DNA of 64,000 nt from Stratiformator vulcanicus (GTDB taxonomy: Bacteria; Planctomycetota; Planctomycetia; Planctomycetales; Planctomycetaceae). Positions 1-12,100 of this stretch are shown one piece after another (the first letter of the stretch is position 1; each line of letters starts with the position of its first letter). The position numbers and the translations under genes are program-made. Location of the stretch: assembly GCF_007744515.1 (NCBI RefSeq), contig NZ_CP036268.1, forward strand, positions 347,696 to 411,695. The letters run 5' to 3'. The notes under the pieces are model-generated. The model searched no databases, was not told the origin of the DNA, and saw only the letters and a list, made by a program, of their open reading frames with translations.

Positions 1-156
1 AAGCTCGCCCGCCAAAATGCGGGCACCAAGACGGTCGTGATGGGCTGCTACGCGACCCGCGATCCTGAAGCCGTCGCACAGCTCCCCGGCGTGTTCGAGG
101 TCGTCACCGACAAGCGCGAACTGCCCGACGTCTTCGAACGCCTCGGTATCGGCGAC
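1..156 (+). other. MtaB/MiaB-like N-terminal fragment fused in frame to the giant gene
   Basis: The translation from base 1 contains VVMGCYATRDPEAV followed by VFEVVTDKRELPDV. These match the N-terminal (UPF0004) domain of MtaB/MiaB-type tRNA methylthiotransferases, including the Cys in MGCYA that would ligate a cluster. After about residue 40, where such enzymes continue into the radical-SAM CxxxCxxC region, the sequence switches without a stop to Trp/Gly-rich repeat-protein sequence. The family assignment comes from remembered consensus. Whether the fusion is biological or an assembly join cannot be told from the sequence alone. Confidence 0.6.
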
Positions 157-3100
157 CTGCTCGCCACCTATGCCGAAGGTTCCAACAACGAAGTTCGCTA
201 TCGCACTTGGACTTCCGGAGGCGGATGGTCATCCGAGTCACTCGGCCCCAATCCGGGCAGCATGAGTTCGATGACCCTCAGCAGCGATCCGGGTGGCGAT
301 CAATTAATGCTCGCCGTCTTGGAGGACAACGGTGATGTCCACTTCGTCGAGTGGGACGGCGGCGCCTGGGGCGACCGAGAGGAATTAGAATCGAACGCCA
401 CATCGACTCAATTGCAGCCCTACCTGTTCGTCTATGACCAAGGGGTCGAATTAGACACTGCCGGCAGCAGTTTCTGGTTCTCAACCGATGGAGACGAGAA
501 CAATCCCGGTACGGACGGCGTCAATTCAATTTCCAAGGGCGGCGTGCTGCGGTTCGGTGATCCAGATTTAAATCTTGAACCGAATGGCGGCACCACCGAC
601 GGCACCTTCTCCCACGTCTTCGATCTTGACGACTTCGCCGACGATGGCGATGCCAATATTAACGGTCTGCACTACGTCTCACGCGATATCACGATCGGCA
701 GCGGCGGCAACACTTTTGATTTGCAGACCGGAGATATCCTCTTTAGTACGAAGGATGACGAAGACGTCACGGGTAACAACACCCTGGCGTTTACGAAAGA
801 CGAAATCATCCTCTTCCGGCCTGATACGGTCGGCGACTTTGGCAGCGGTACTTTTACCCTTTTGGTTGACGACCTTTCATTAATTACGGGTGAAAACGAA
901 ACCCGCGGCCTCTCGCTTGTCGAGACGGACACGGTCGTCGGTGATGCGACGTTGACAGCCGGAAGCTTCCTGGTCAGCACGAACGGCGGAGCGGCCGAGA
1001 AGGATGTCCGGCTCTTAACGCTGACCGGTGTCGGCGCGGGTTCGACCAGCGGGTCGATCGACACCTTAATTGAGGGTGACGATATCGACCAGGGTGAAAA
1101 AATTTATGGTATTGAGTTGATCGAGTCCGGTATAACACTGGGTGGGACGACGCTTTCGGGCGGTCAGATTCTTTTGACGATTGAGAAAAGCGATAGCAGT
1201 GTTGGCGATAATGCGATTTTAGTTGGTGACCATGATGTGTTCGCCCTCACTGTCTCGAATACAACTCTCGTTTCCGGTGTCGGAAATACCGCTGCTGATG
1301 CAACCTTAATTGTTGACGGCGACGACGTCGGTCTCGACAGCGGTTCCGAGAAGTTAGATGCGTTGGCGTTGGTCAGCACAAACCAGCCGCCCGTCATCGA
1401 TCTACCCGGAGGTTCGCTCGCCTTCTCAGAGGGCGACGGTCCAAGCATTATTGACGCCACTGCCACACTCTCCGACCCGGACAGTGTCGACTTCGACACC
1501 GGGACACTCACTGTCGATTTCGCAGCCAATGGCACCTCGAATGATCGGCTTTCGATTAATAATGAGGGCACGGGATTCGGGCAGATCGGCGTCAGTGGCA
1601 GCGATGTGACCTATAGTGGCACGGTGATCGGTACGTTTGCCGGCGGGACCGATGGGTCGACGCCGCTGGTGATCACGCTTGATTCCGACGCGGATCAGGC
1701 AGCCGCTCAGGCACTCGTCCGCAATATTACTTTCGACAACGTTTCGAACACTCCCGACACGACAGCACGCACCGTTCGCTTCCTGATGGCCGATGGCGAC
1801 GGCGCGGTCAGCCAGGCAGTCACCACAACGATTAACGTAACACCGGTCAACGATGCCCCGGTAAACACCGTCCCCGGGACGCAGACGGTTTCCGAAGAAT
1901 TTACCACGATCATCAGTGGCATCTCGGTCAGCGATGTCGATGCCGGTGGCGGGACATTGACGACGCGTCTTCAAGTCAGCAGCGGCGTATTGAACGTCAC
2001 GTTTTCCGGTTCAGCCACGATCTCTGCGGGAGCCGTTGGCACCGATGACCTGACGATTTCCGGCAGCCTAGCCGATCTTAATAACACGCTGTCAACTCTG
2101 ACTTACACAGGGAACACGGAAGTTACCGGCACCGCGGCTGACACTTTAACGGTCACCACCAACGACGGCGGCAACACCGGCTCGGGCGGTGCTCAAATCG
2201 ATGTCGATACCGTCCAGATCGATATTACCGCAGTCAACGACCCGCCGGTACTAACGATGCCGGGCACTCAGACGGTCAATGAAGAGACGTCGACGGCCAT
2301 CAACGGCATCTCGGTCAGCGATGCCGACGCCGGCAGCTCCGACATCACTGCCCGGCTGCAGGTCAGCAGCGGCGTCTTGAACGTCACCCTTTCCGGCGGG
2401 ACGACGATCGACTCTGGCGCCGACGGCACCGACGACGTCACGCTTCGCGGCAGCGTCACCGACATCAATGCCACCCTTGCATCGCTGACCTATACCGGCG
2501 GCACCGACGTGACGGGCACCGCGGCCGACACGCTGACCGTTACCGTCAACGATCAGGGCAACACCGGCTCGGGCGGTGCGCAGCTGGACATCGAAACCGT
2601 TCAGATCGATATCACCGCTAAGAGCTCGGATATCACGACCGGGCTCGTCGGGCATTACGAGTTCGATGAGGGCAGCGGCTCGAACGCCAGCGATTCGACG
2701 GGCAATCAGGACGGCACACTGTCGACGAACGATGCGCCTCAGTGGGAAGGGAGTGAAGCCGTCGGAACCGAAGCGATCGAATTCGACGGCGACAGCACGA
2801 ACCAGAACTCCTATGTCGAAATCGCCGACAACGCCGCCCAGGATTTCGGCAGCGGAGAGTTCAGTGTCGCCTTCTGGTATCAGGCCGATGCGAACCCGAC
2901 CGAGATCGGGCACGTCATCGGTGATTTCTACACGAGTGGCGATTCCGGATTCGCCGTCTGGGCCTACACCAGCGGCAGTTTTCAGGTGATCGTTTCGGAC
3001 GGCAGTGCCTTCGCGGGCCCCCTGGATGGTGAGTTCGATGGCGAATGGCACCACGTCGCGATCGTCCAGACCGCCAGCGAAATCGTGGCCTATCACGACG

Positions 3101-6100
3101 GCGTCGAGCAGAACCGCTGGAACCACTCTCCGGTCGCGGTCGATTCGAGCAACGACCTGCGGATCGGTGCCGTCAGCGAGACCGAACGGGACTTCGACGG
3201 CGCCGTCGACGACGTCCGGCTCTACAACCGCGTCCTGTGGGCCGAGGACGTCCAAGAGCTCTACCTGATGAACCCGTCCGAGACGACGGTCACGAACACG
3301 AACGATTCCGGGGCCGGGTCGCTGCGGCAGGCGATAATCAACGCGAACGCAAATCCCGGCGCGGACGTGATCGACTTTCACATCCCTGGGAGTGGCTCGC
3401 ATGTGATCTACCTCGATTCGGCGCTGCCGTTGATTACCGATGAGGTCACGATCGACGCCACGACGGAAGCCGATTTCCTCCCCGGCGGCGTCATCGTCAC
3501 GATCGACGGAACCTCGGCCGGGGGCTCCGCGGATGGCCTTAACTTCAATACGGGCAGCGACGGAAGCGCGCTCTACGGGCTCGGCATTCAGAATTTCGAC
3601 AACCCCGCGGTCCGCGTCGCGGACACCTCCGACATCACGATCGGCGGCGTCGACGCCGGCAACCAGATCATCAATAACGAGGACTGGGGCATCCTGATCG
3701 CCTGGGGGGCCAGCGACGTCGATGTCATCGGCAATGCCATCGGCACCGATTTCTCAGGCACCGCCGTCCTCGGCAACGGCGAAGGCATCACCGTCGGCAA
3801 CGCGAATGACATCACGGTCGGCGGGCTCAACGTCGGCGAAGGCAACTTCATCGCTCACAACGCAGACGCCGGCATCGACATCCTCAGCAGTGCCGGCAAC
3901 GACATTACGATCCTCGGCAACGCGATCTGGGGCAACGCCAACCTCGGGATCGACATCGGCTCGGACGGGGTCAGCTCCAACGATTCCGGAGACGGCGACG
4001 GCGGGCCGAACGGTACCCAAAACTTCCCCGTCCTATCGGCAGCGGTGACCAATGACGGTTCCACGATCGAAATCTCCGGTTCGCTGAACTCGAACGCTTC
4101 GACCGACTACCGCATCGAATTCTTCGCCAGCGCCGCCGGCGACGGGACGGGCCACGGCGAAGGGCGGACCTACCTCGGCTATACCGACGTGAGCACGGAC
4201 GGCTCCGGGGACGCGACCTTCAACGTCGGCCTCTCCGCAGACGTCAGCCCGGGCGAGGTGATCACCGCCACCGCGACCGTCGACAACGGCAGCGGCGATT
4301 ACGGCGACACCTCCGAGTTCGCCTCCAACGTCACGGCCACGATCGCGGGCGTGATCACCGTCACCACCACCAGCGATGTATCGGACGGCGATACATCCAG
4401 TATCGCGGCGCTCCTCGGCAACCGCGGGGCCGACGGCCTGATCTCCCTCCGCGAGGCGATTCTCGCGGCTAACAGCACGACCAACGGAGCCACGCCGGAC
4501 GAGATTCGCTTCGATATCGCCGGGAGCGGGCCGCACACCATCGCGATCGACAACGCCTCGGTCCTTCCCGTCATCACGGACGAGGTGATCATCGACGGTT
4601 GGTCCGAGCCCGACTTCGCCGGAACCCCCGTGATCGAGCTCGACGGCTCCGCGACGACGGGCGGCATTATCGGACTCCGCGTCGACGGAGCGGACTCGGT
4701 GATCCGCGGACTCGTGATTCACAGCTTCGCCTACACCGGGGTCCGCGTCGACGCCTCGGGGACCACGTGGCATGGTAACTTCATCGGGACCGACGTGACC
4801 GGCACGCTCGATCGCGGCAACGGTTATGAAGGGATGGAAGTCACCGCCGCCGCCGACAACACTCAGATCGGCGGGACCGGGGCCAATGAAGGCAACATCA
4901 TCTCCGGGAACAGCTACACCGGGCTGAGCATCGCCGCGGACAACGTCGTCGTCGAAGGCAACCGCATCGGCGTGAATCTGGCCGGCGATGCTGTCATCAG
5001 CAACGACTACAAGGGCATCGACGTCTACGGGAACAGCGTCACGATCGGCGGTGCCGTCGCGGCCGCCGCGAACGTCATCGGTGGCAGCAACCAGAACGCC
5101 ATCTCACTGGGCGGCGGCAGCGGCCACGTCGTCCAGGGGAACTTCATCGGCACCGATCCGACCGGCACGATCAATCTCGGAAACAACGGGCACGGGATCG
5201 GGGTCTCCAACAACACCACCGCGACTTTGATCGGGGGCACCGGGGCGGGCGAGGGCAACACGATCGCGTTCAACGACGACGACGGCATCTATGTCACGAG
5301 CAATTTGACGAGCGGCGTCTCGATCCTCGGTAACGCGATCTACGGCAACAACGAACTCGCGATCGACCTGTTTGCGAATGGCGTCAATCCGAACGACCTC
5401 GGCGACGGCGACACCGGCCCGAACGGACTGCAGAACTACCCCGTCCTCGCGACCGCGATGACCGATGGGGGATCGACCGTCGACCTCACGGGGTCCCTCA
5501 ATTCCACCGCCTCGACCGATTTCCGCATCGAGTTCTTCGCCAGCGCCGCCGGCGACGGATCCGGTCACGGCGAGGCCGAACGCTACCTCGGCTTCGTCAA
5601 CGTAACGACCGATGCTTCCGGGAACGCCAGCTTCAACACCAGCCTGGCGGCATCGGTCGCTGTGGGAGAAGTCCTCACCGCGTCCGCGACCGTCGACCTC
5701 GGCAGCGGCAACTACGGCGACACTTCTGAACTCGCCGCCAACGTCACCGCGACCTCGTCGTCCAACGTCGCCCCGACGATCACCGACCTCGCCGGCGACA
5801 CGCTCAACTTCGCCGAAGATGACGGGCCCTCGCCCGTCGATCAGGGCGGTGATGCCCAGATCACCGACGCCGACTCTTCCGACTTCGGTGGCGGACAATT
5901 GAGCGTCAGCATCGTTGCCGGGGCCGTCCCGGGCGAGGACGAACTCGGCATCCTCGATCTGGGGATGGGCGCCGGTCAGGTCGGTGTCTCGGGGTCTAAT
6001 GTCTACTACGGCGGCACGCTCGTGGGCACGCTCGCCGGCGGGACGGGCGGCACGCCCCTGACGGTCGCCTTCAACAGCATGGCGAGCCCCGCGGCCGCGA

Positions 6101-9100
6101 CCGCCATCCTGCAGAACGTCACCTACAACAATAATGACTCCGCGACGCCCACATCGGGGGCCCGCACCCTGCGGTTCGTCGTCGAAGATGGGGACGGAGG
6201 GACCAGCGCCGACTACGACGCCACCGTCAACGTCGCCGCCCACAACGATGCGCCCGTCCTCACGGTCCCGGGCACTCAGAGCGTCGCGGAAGAAACGGCC
6301 GCGGGCATCACCGGGATCTCGGTCAGCGATGTCGACGCCAGCGGCGGCCAGATCACGACGCGGCTGCAAGTCGGCTCGGGCGTCCTTAACGTCACGACGT
6401 GGGGTGGCGCAACGATTAGCGCCGGTTCGAACGGCACGAATGACCTGACGATCCTCGGAACCATCGCGGACGTGAATCAGACACTGGCCTCGCTCAGCTA
6501 CACGGGCGGGACCGATGTGACCGGAACCGACGCCGACACGCTGACGGTGACCGTGGACGATCAAGGAAACTTCGGGGCGGGCGGGGCACGGCAGGATGTC
6601 GAAACCGTTCAGATCGACATCGTCAATGTGAACGACGCTCCGTCCGGGAGCGATAGCACAGTCACGACCGATGAGGAGACCGACTACGTCTTCTCCGCCA
6701 GTGACTTCGGGTTCAGTGACACCGATGGGGATGCGTTGGCCGGTGTTGTCATCAGCACGCTGCCCGCGAACGGGACACTCTATCTGGATGCCGACGCAGA
6801 CGGGCAGGTCGACGCCGGGGAAGCGGTCGTGGCCACGGATGAGGTCTCGGTCGCCGATCTCACTGCCGGGCAACTGAAGTTCAAGCCGGCCGCCAATGGC
6901 AACGGCGTCGGCTATGACGCCTTTACATTTCGAGTCCGGGACGACGGTGGAACGGCTGGTGGGGGGGTCGATATCGCCCCGAGTGCCGCAACGATGACCA
7001 TCGACGTCAACCCGATCGACGACCCGCCGAACCTGGCGTTCGGTGAAGGGAACAAGACCTACGCCGAAAATGCCGCCCCCACGATCCTCGACGGTTCCCT
7101 CACGGTCGCCGATCCCGATGGCCTCGACTTCGACGGCGGAAGACTGGTCGTCTCCGTGAGCTCCGGCGGCTCCGGCGACGACCGCATCGGAATGGTCGCC
7201 GGAGGATCGGTCACGATCAATTCGGGCCTTCGAGAGATCTACCACGGTGGAACGCTGGTCGGCACCTGGACCGGCAGCGGTGCCCCGTTTGAGGTAACCT
7301 TCAATGCGAACGCGGACGTCGGCATTGTGCAGGACGTCGCCCGCCAAGTCGGTTTCTGGAACAACTCTGACGATCCGTCGACGGCTGTTCGCAACGTGCA
7401 GTTCCGCGTCTTCGATGCGGAAGGCAATTCCAGCAACGTCGTGTCGAAGACAGTCTCGGTCGCCGCGAGCAATGACGCTCCAGAGGTCGACCTGGACGCC
7501 AATGACAGCAACTCACCCGGACTCGACTACGCGGCCGACTTTACGCATGGGGCCGGGCCGGTCGCGATCACGGATGTCGACGCACTGATCGACGACGTCG
7601 ACGGGGTGATCCAAACGCTGACCGTGGAAATCTCTAACCTCCAGGACGGCGTCGACGAAGTGCTCGGCTGGACGCTGCCGGGAACGATCTCGTCGTCCTA
7701 CCAAGCCTCCCTTGGCCGAGTCGTCTTCACCAACGGAGGTTCGGCGACGAACGCCGACTTCGAGGACTTGCTCCGCTCATTGAGCTACGACAACGCCGCG
7801 TCGTTGCCGGACGTGACCGCGCGAACGATTACGATCGTTGCCAATGACGGAGTTGCGGATAGTCTCACGGCGACCGCCACCGTCACCTTCGCCGGCGACG
7901 CCACGCCACCGTCGGTGGTCGCGAACGGGGGACAGACCGTCACGGAAGGCCAAACTGTCGGCATCGGCTCAGCGGACCTGGAGTACGCCGATACGCAAGG
8001 TCCCGCGGCGACCCGCTATTCCGTCACGAGCACGCCGGCCGACGGACGGCTCGAATTCACGGACAACCCGGGCGTTGCGGTGACGTCATTCACCCAAGCC
8101 GATATCAATTCCGCCCGCTTGCAGTACGTGCATGACGGGAGCGAGTTCACGTCAGATAGCTTCGCGTTCCAGGTCGACGACGGCCTCGGGAACGTGACTG
8201 CTATCCAGGCCTTCAATCTGGTGGTCTCTCCCGTGAACGATGCTCCGGTACTAACGATGTCGGGCACTCAGACGGTCAACGAAGAGATGCCGACGAGTCT
8301 GAGCGGGATTTCGGTCAGCGATGCCGACGCCGGCGGCTCCGACATCACCGCCCGATTGCAGGTCAGCAGCGGCGTCTTGAACGTCACCCTCGCTGGCGGG
8401 ACGACGATCGACTCTGGCGCCGACGGCACCGACGACGTCACGCTTCGCGGCAGTGTCACCGACATCAACGCCACCCTTGCATCGCTGACCTACACCGGCG
8501 GCACCGACGTGACGGGCACCGCGGCCGACACGCTGACCGTTACCGTCAACGATCAGGGCAACACCGGCTCGGGCGGGGCACAGTCCGATGTTGACACCGT
8601 GCAAATTGACATTACAGCGGTCAATGACGCCCCTGTTAATACCGTGCCGGGCACGCAGTCCGTAGTCGAAGAGACAACCACGGCGATCAGCGGTATCTCC
8701 GTTAACGACGTTGATGCGGGGGGCGGATCTGCGAGCACGCGACTTCAAGTCGTCGACGGTGTGTTAAGCGTCACGCTGTCGGGATCAGCGACGATCTCGG
8801 CGGGTGGCAATGGATCAAATGATCTTACGATCACGGGCAATCTGACCGACCTTAACTCGACCCTGGCGACTCTGACTTACACCGGCAATACCGATGTCAC
8901 GGGCACCGCCGCCGATACCTTAACCGTCACCACTAACGACGGCGGCAATACCGGCTCGGGCGGGGCTCAAAGTGACATTGACACCGTGCAGATCGACATC
9001 ACGGCCGTCAACGACGCTCCGGTTAATGCAGTGCCCGGGACTCAGATCGTCGACGAGGAAACGACGACCGCCATCAGCGGCATCTCGGTCAGCGATGTCG

Positions 9101-12100
9101 ATGCGGGGACCGGGACGGTCTCGACGCGTCTTCAAGTCGGCAGCGGCGTATTAAACGTATCGCTCTCGGGTGGGGCGACGATCTCATCCGGCAGCAATGG
9201 TTCGGGCGACCTCACAATCTCCGGCAACCTGACGGACCTTAATGCGGTCCTCGCCAGCTTAACCTATACAGGCAACGCCGATGTCACCGGTACCGCCGCC
9301 GATACCTTAACAGTCACCACGAACGACGGCGGCAATACGGGCTCGGGCGGGGCGCTAAGTGACGTCGATGCCGTGCAAATTAATATCAGTGCCGTCAACG
9401 ATACGCCGGTAAATACGGTGCCGGGGACTCAGACGGTTGTCGAAGAAGCGACAACCCCAATTAGCGGCATCTCGATCGCCGACGTCGATGCCGGTAGCGG
9501 CACCCTCATGACGCGTCTTCAAGTCGGCAACGGCATCCTCAACGTAACACTTTCCGGCTCGGCGACAATCACGGCCGGGGCTGATGGGACGGGTGACCTC
9601 ACCATTTCAGGCAGCTTGACCGATCTTAATAATACCCTCTCCAGCCTGACCTATACCGGAAACGCCGATATCGTCGGCACCGCCGCCGATACGCTCACCG
9701 TCACCACGAACGATGGCGGCAACACCGGCTCCGGCGGTGCTCAGTCGGATGTCGACGCGGTCCAAATTAATATCACCGCGGTGAACGACGCTCCGGTGAA
9801 TACGGTGCCGGGAACGCAGGCCGTTGCCGAAGAGACGGCAACATCGATCAGCGGCATTTCGGTGGCCGATGTCGACGCTGCTTCCGGCACCCTCACGACT
9901 CAACTCCAAGTCAGCAACGGCACGTTAAACGTGTCCCTCTCGGGTTCAGCCACGATTTCTGCCGGCAGCAACGGCTCGAATGACCTGACGATTTCCGGCA
10001 GTCTAGCCGACCTAAACGCCACGCTCGCCAGTCTCATTTATACCGGCAACGTTGATGTCGTCGGAACAGCGGCGGACACGCTCACGGTGACCACCAATGA
10101 CGGGGGCAACTCGGGCAGCGGTGGCGCACTCTCCGATGTCGACACCGTGCAAATCGATGTGACCACGGTCAATGATGCCCCGGTCAACACGGTGCCCGGC
10201 ACACAATCGGTCGCCGAAGAAACGACAACGGCCATCAGCGGAATTTCCGTTAGTGATGTCGACGCCGGAGGGGGCGCTTTATCAACAAGACTTCAAGTCG
10301 GCAGCGGTATCTTAAACATTACGCTCTCGGGCGGAGCTACGATCTCGTCCGGCAGCAACGGTTCGAACGATCTGACGATCTCCGGCAACCTGACCGATCT
10401 TAATAATACGCTCGCCAGCCTGACCTACACGGGAAATACCGACGTCACCGGCACGGCTGCCGATACGCTGACCGTCACGACCAATGACGGAGGCAACACC
10501 GGCTCAGGCGGTGCTCAAAGCGATGTCGATAGCGTCCAGATTAATATTAATGCGATAAATGATGCCCCGGTGAACACAGTTCCGGGCACGCAGGCTGTCG
10601 CAGAAGAGACCACAACGACGATCAGCGGAATTTCCGTTAGTGACGTCGATGCGGGAGGCGGGACCCTTAACACACGATTGCAGGTCTCAAATGGTATCTT
10701 AAACGTCACGCTCTCTGGCTCAGCGACGATAACGGCAGGGGCTGATGGAACGGGTGATCTGACCATTGCGGGGAACCTGGCCGACCTGAACGCAACCTTG
10801 GGGAGTCTGACCTACACCGGCGATATCAATGTCGTGGGAGCAGCGGCTGATTCCCTGACCGTCACTACGACCGACGGGGGAAATACAGGAACGGGCGGCG
10901 TACTCAGTGACGCCGACACAGTCCAGATCGATATTACCGCTGTGAACGATGCGCCCGACAACACGGTGCCGGGCACGCAGACGATTGCGGAAGAGACATC
11001 GACCGCGATCAGCGGTATTTCCGTCACCGACGTGGATGCGGGCAGCGGCTCTTTGACAACTCGTCTTCAGGTTTCCAGCGGCGTCCTAAATATAACGCTC
11101 TCGGGTTCAGCCACGATCTCTGCGGGAGCCAATGGCAGCGGCGACTTGACGATCTCCGGCAGCCTTGCCGATCTCAACGCGACATTGGCGAGCTTGACTT
11201 ACACCGGCAACACCGATGTCACCGGCACGGCGGCCGATACACTGACCGTTACCACAAATGACGGCGGCAACACCGGCTCGGGAGTCGCTCAGTCCGACGT
11301 CGATGCGGTTCAGATTGACATCACGGCCGTGAACGATGCTCCGGTGAACACCGTACCGGGGACGCAGACCGTTACGGAGGAGACAAGCACGGCGATCAGC
11401 GGTATCTCTGTCAACGATATTGATGCAGGTAGTGGGACATTAACGACGCGTCTTCAAGTCAGTAATGGCGTCTTAAACGTCACACTCTCAGGTTCCGCGA
11501 CGATCTCAGCGGGATCCGATGGAAGTGGTGATCTGACGATCTCCGGCGGCTTGGTTGACCTTAATAATACATTGGCGACGCTGACTTACACCGGCAACAC
11601 CGATGTGGTGGGCACCGCGGCAGACACGCTGACCGTGACCACGAACGACGGCGGCAACACGGGCTCGGGCGGTGCCTTAAGCGACGTCGACACGGTCCAG
11701 GTCGATATCACGGCGATTAATGACGCACCAGTGAATACCGTGCCGGGCACACAAACGGTTGCCGAAGAAACGGCAACGGCCATCAGCGGCATCTCGGTCA
11801 GCGACGTCGATGCCGGGAGCGGGGCGTTAACGACACGCCTTCAAGTCAGCAGCGGCGTCTTAAACGTGACGCTGTCGGGATCAGCCACGATCTCCGCGGG
11901 AGCCGATGGGACCGGTGACCTCACGATATCAGGCAGCTTGGCCGATCTTAATAACACGCTGGCAGCGCTCACATACACCGGCAGCACCGATGTCTATGGG
12001 ACCGCGGCAGACACGCTGACCATGACCACCAACGATGGCGGCAACACCGGCTCGGGTGGTGCTCAGTCCGATGTCGATACGGTTCAGATCGATATTACGG

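Noticed and set aside
2251-3402. 383-codon open frame on the minus strand
   Set aside because: Antisense to the LamG and cadherin part of the giant gene; no start signal or domain.
5104-7347. 747-codon open frame on the minus strand
   Set aside because: It is antisense to the giant gene. Long antisense frames arise from its GC-rich codon bias; it is Arg/Asp/Gly-rich with no recognisable domain.
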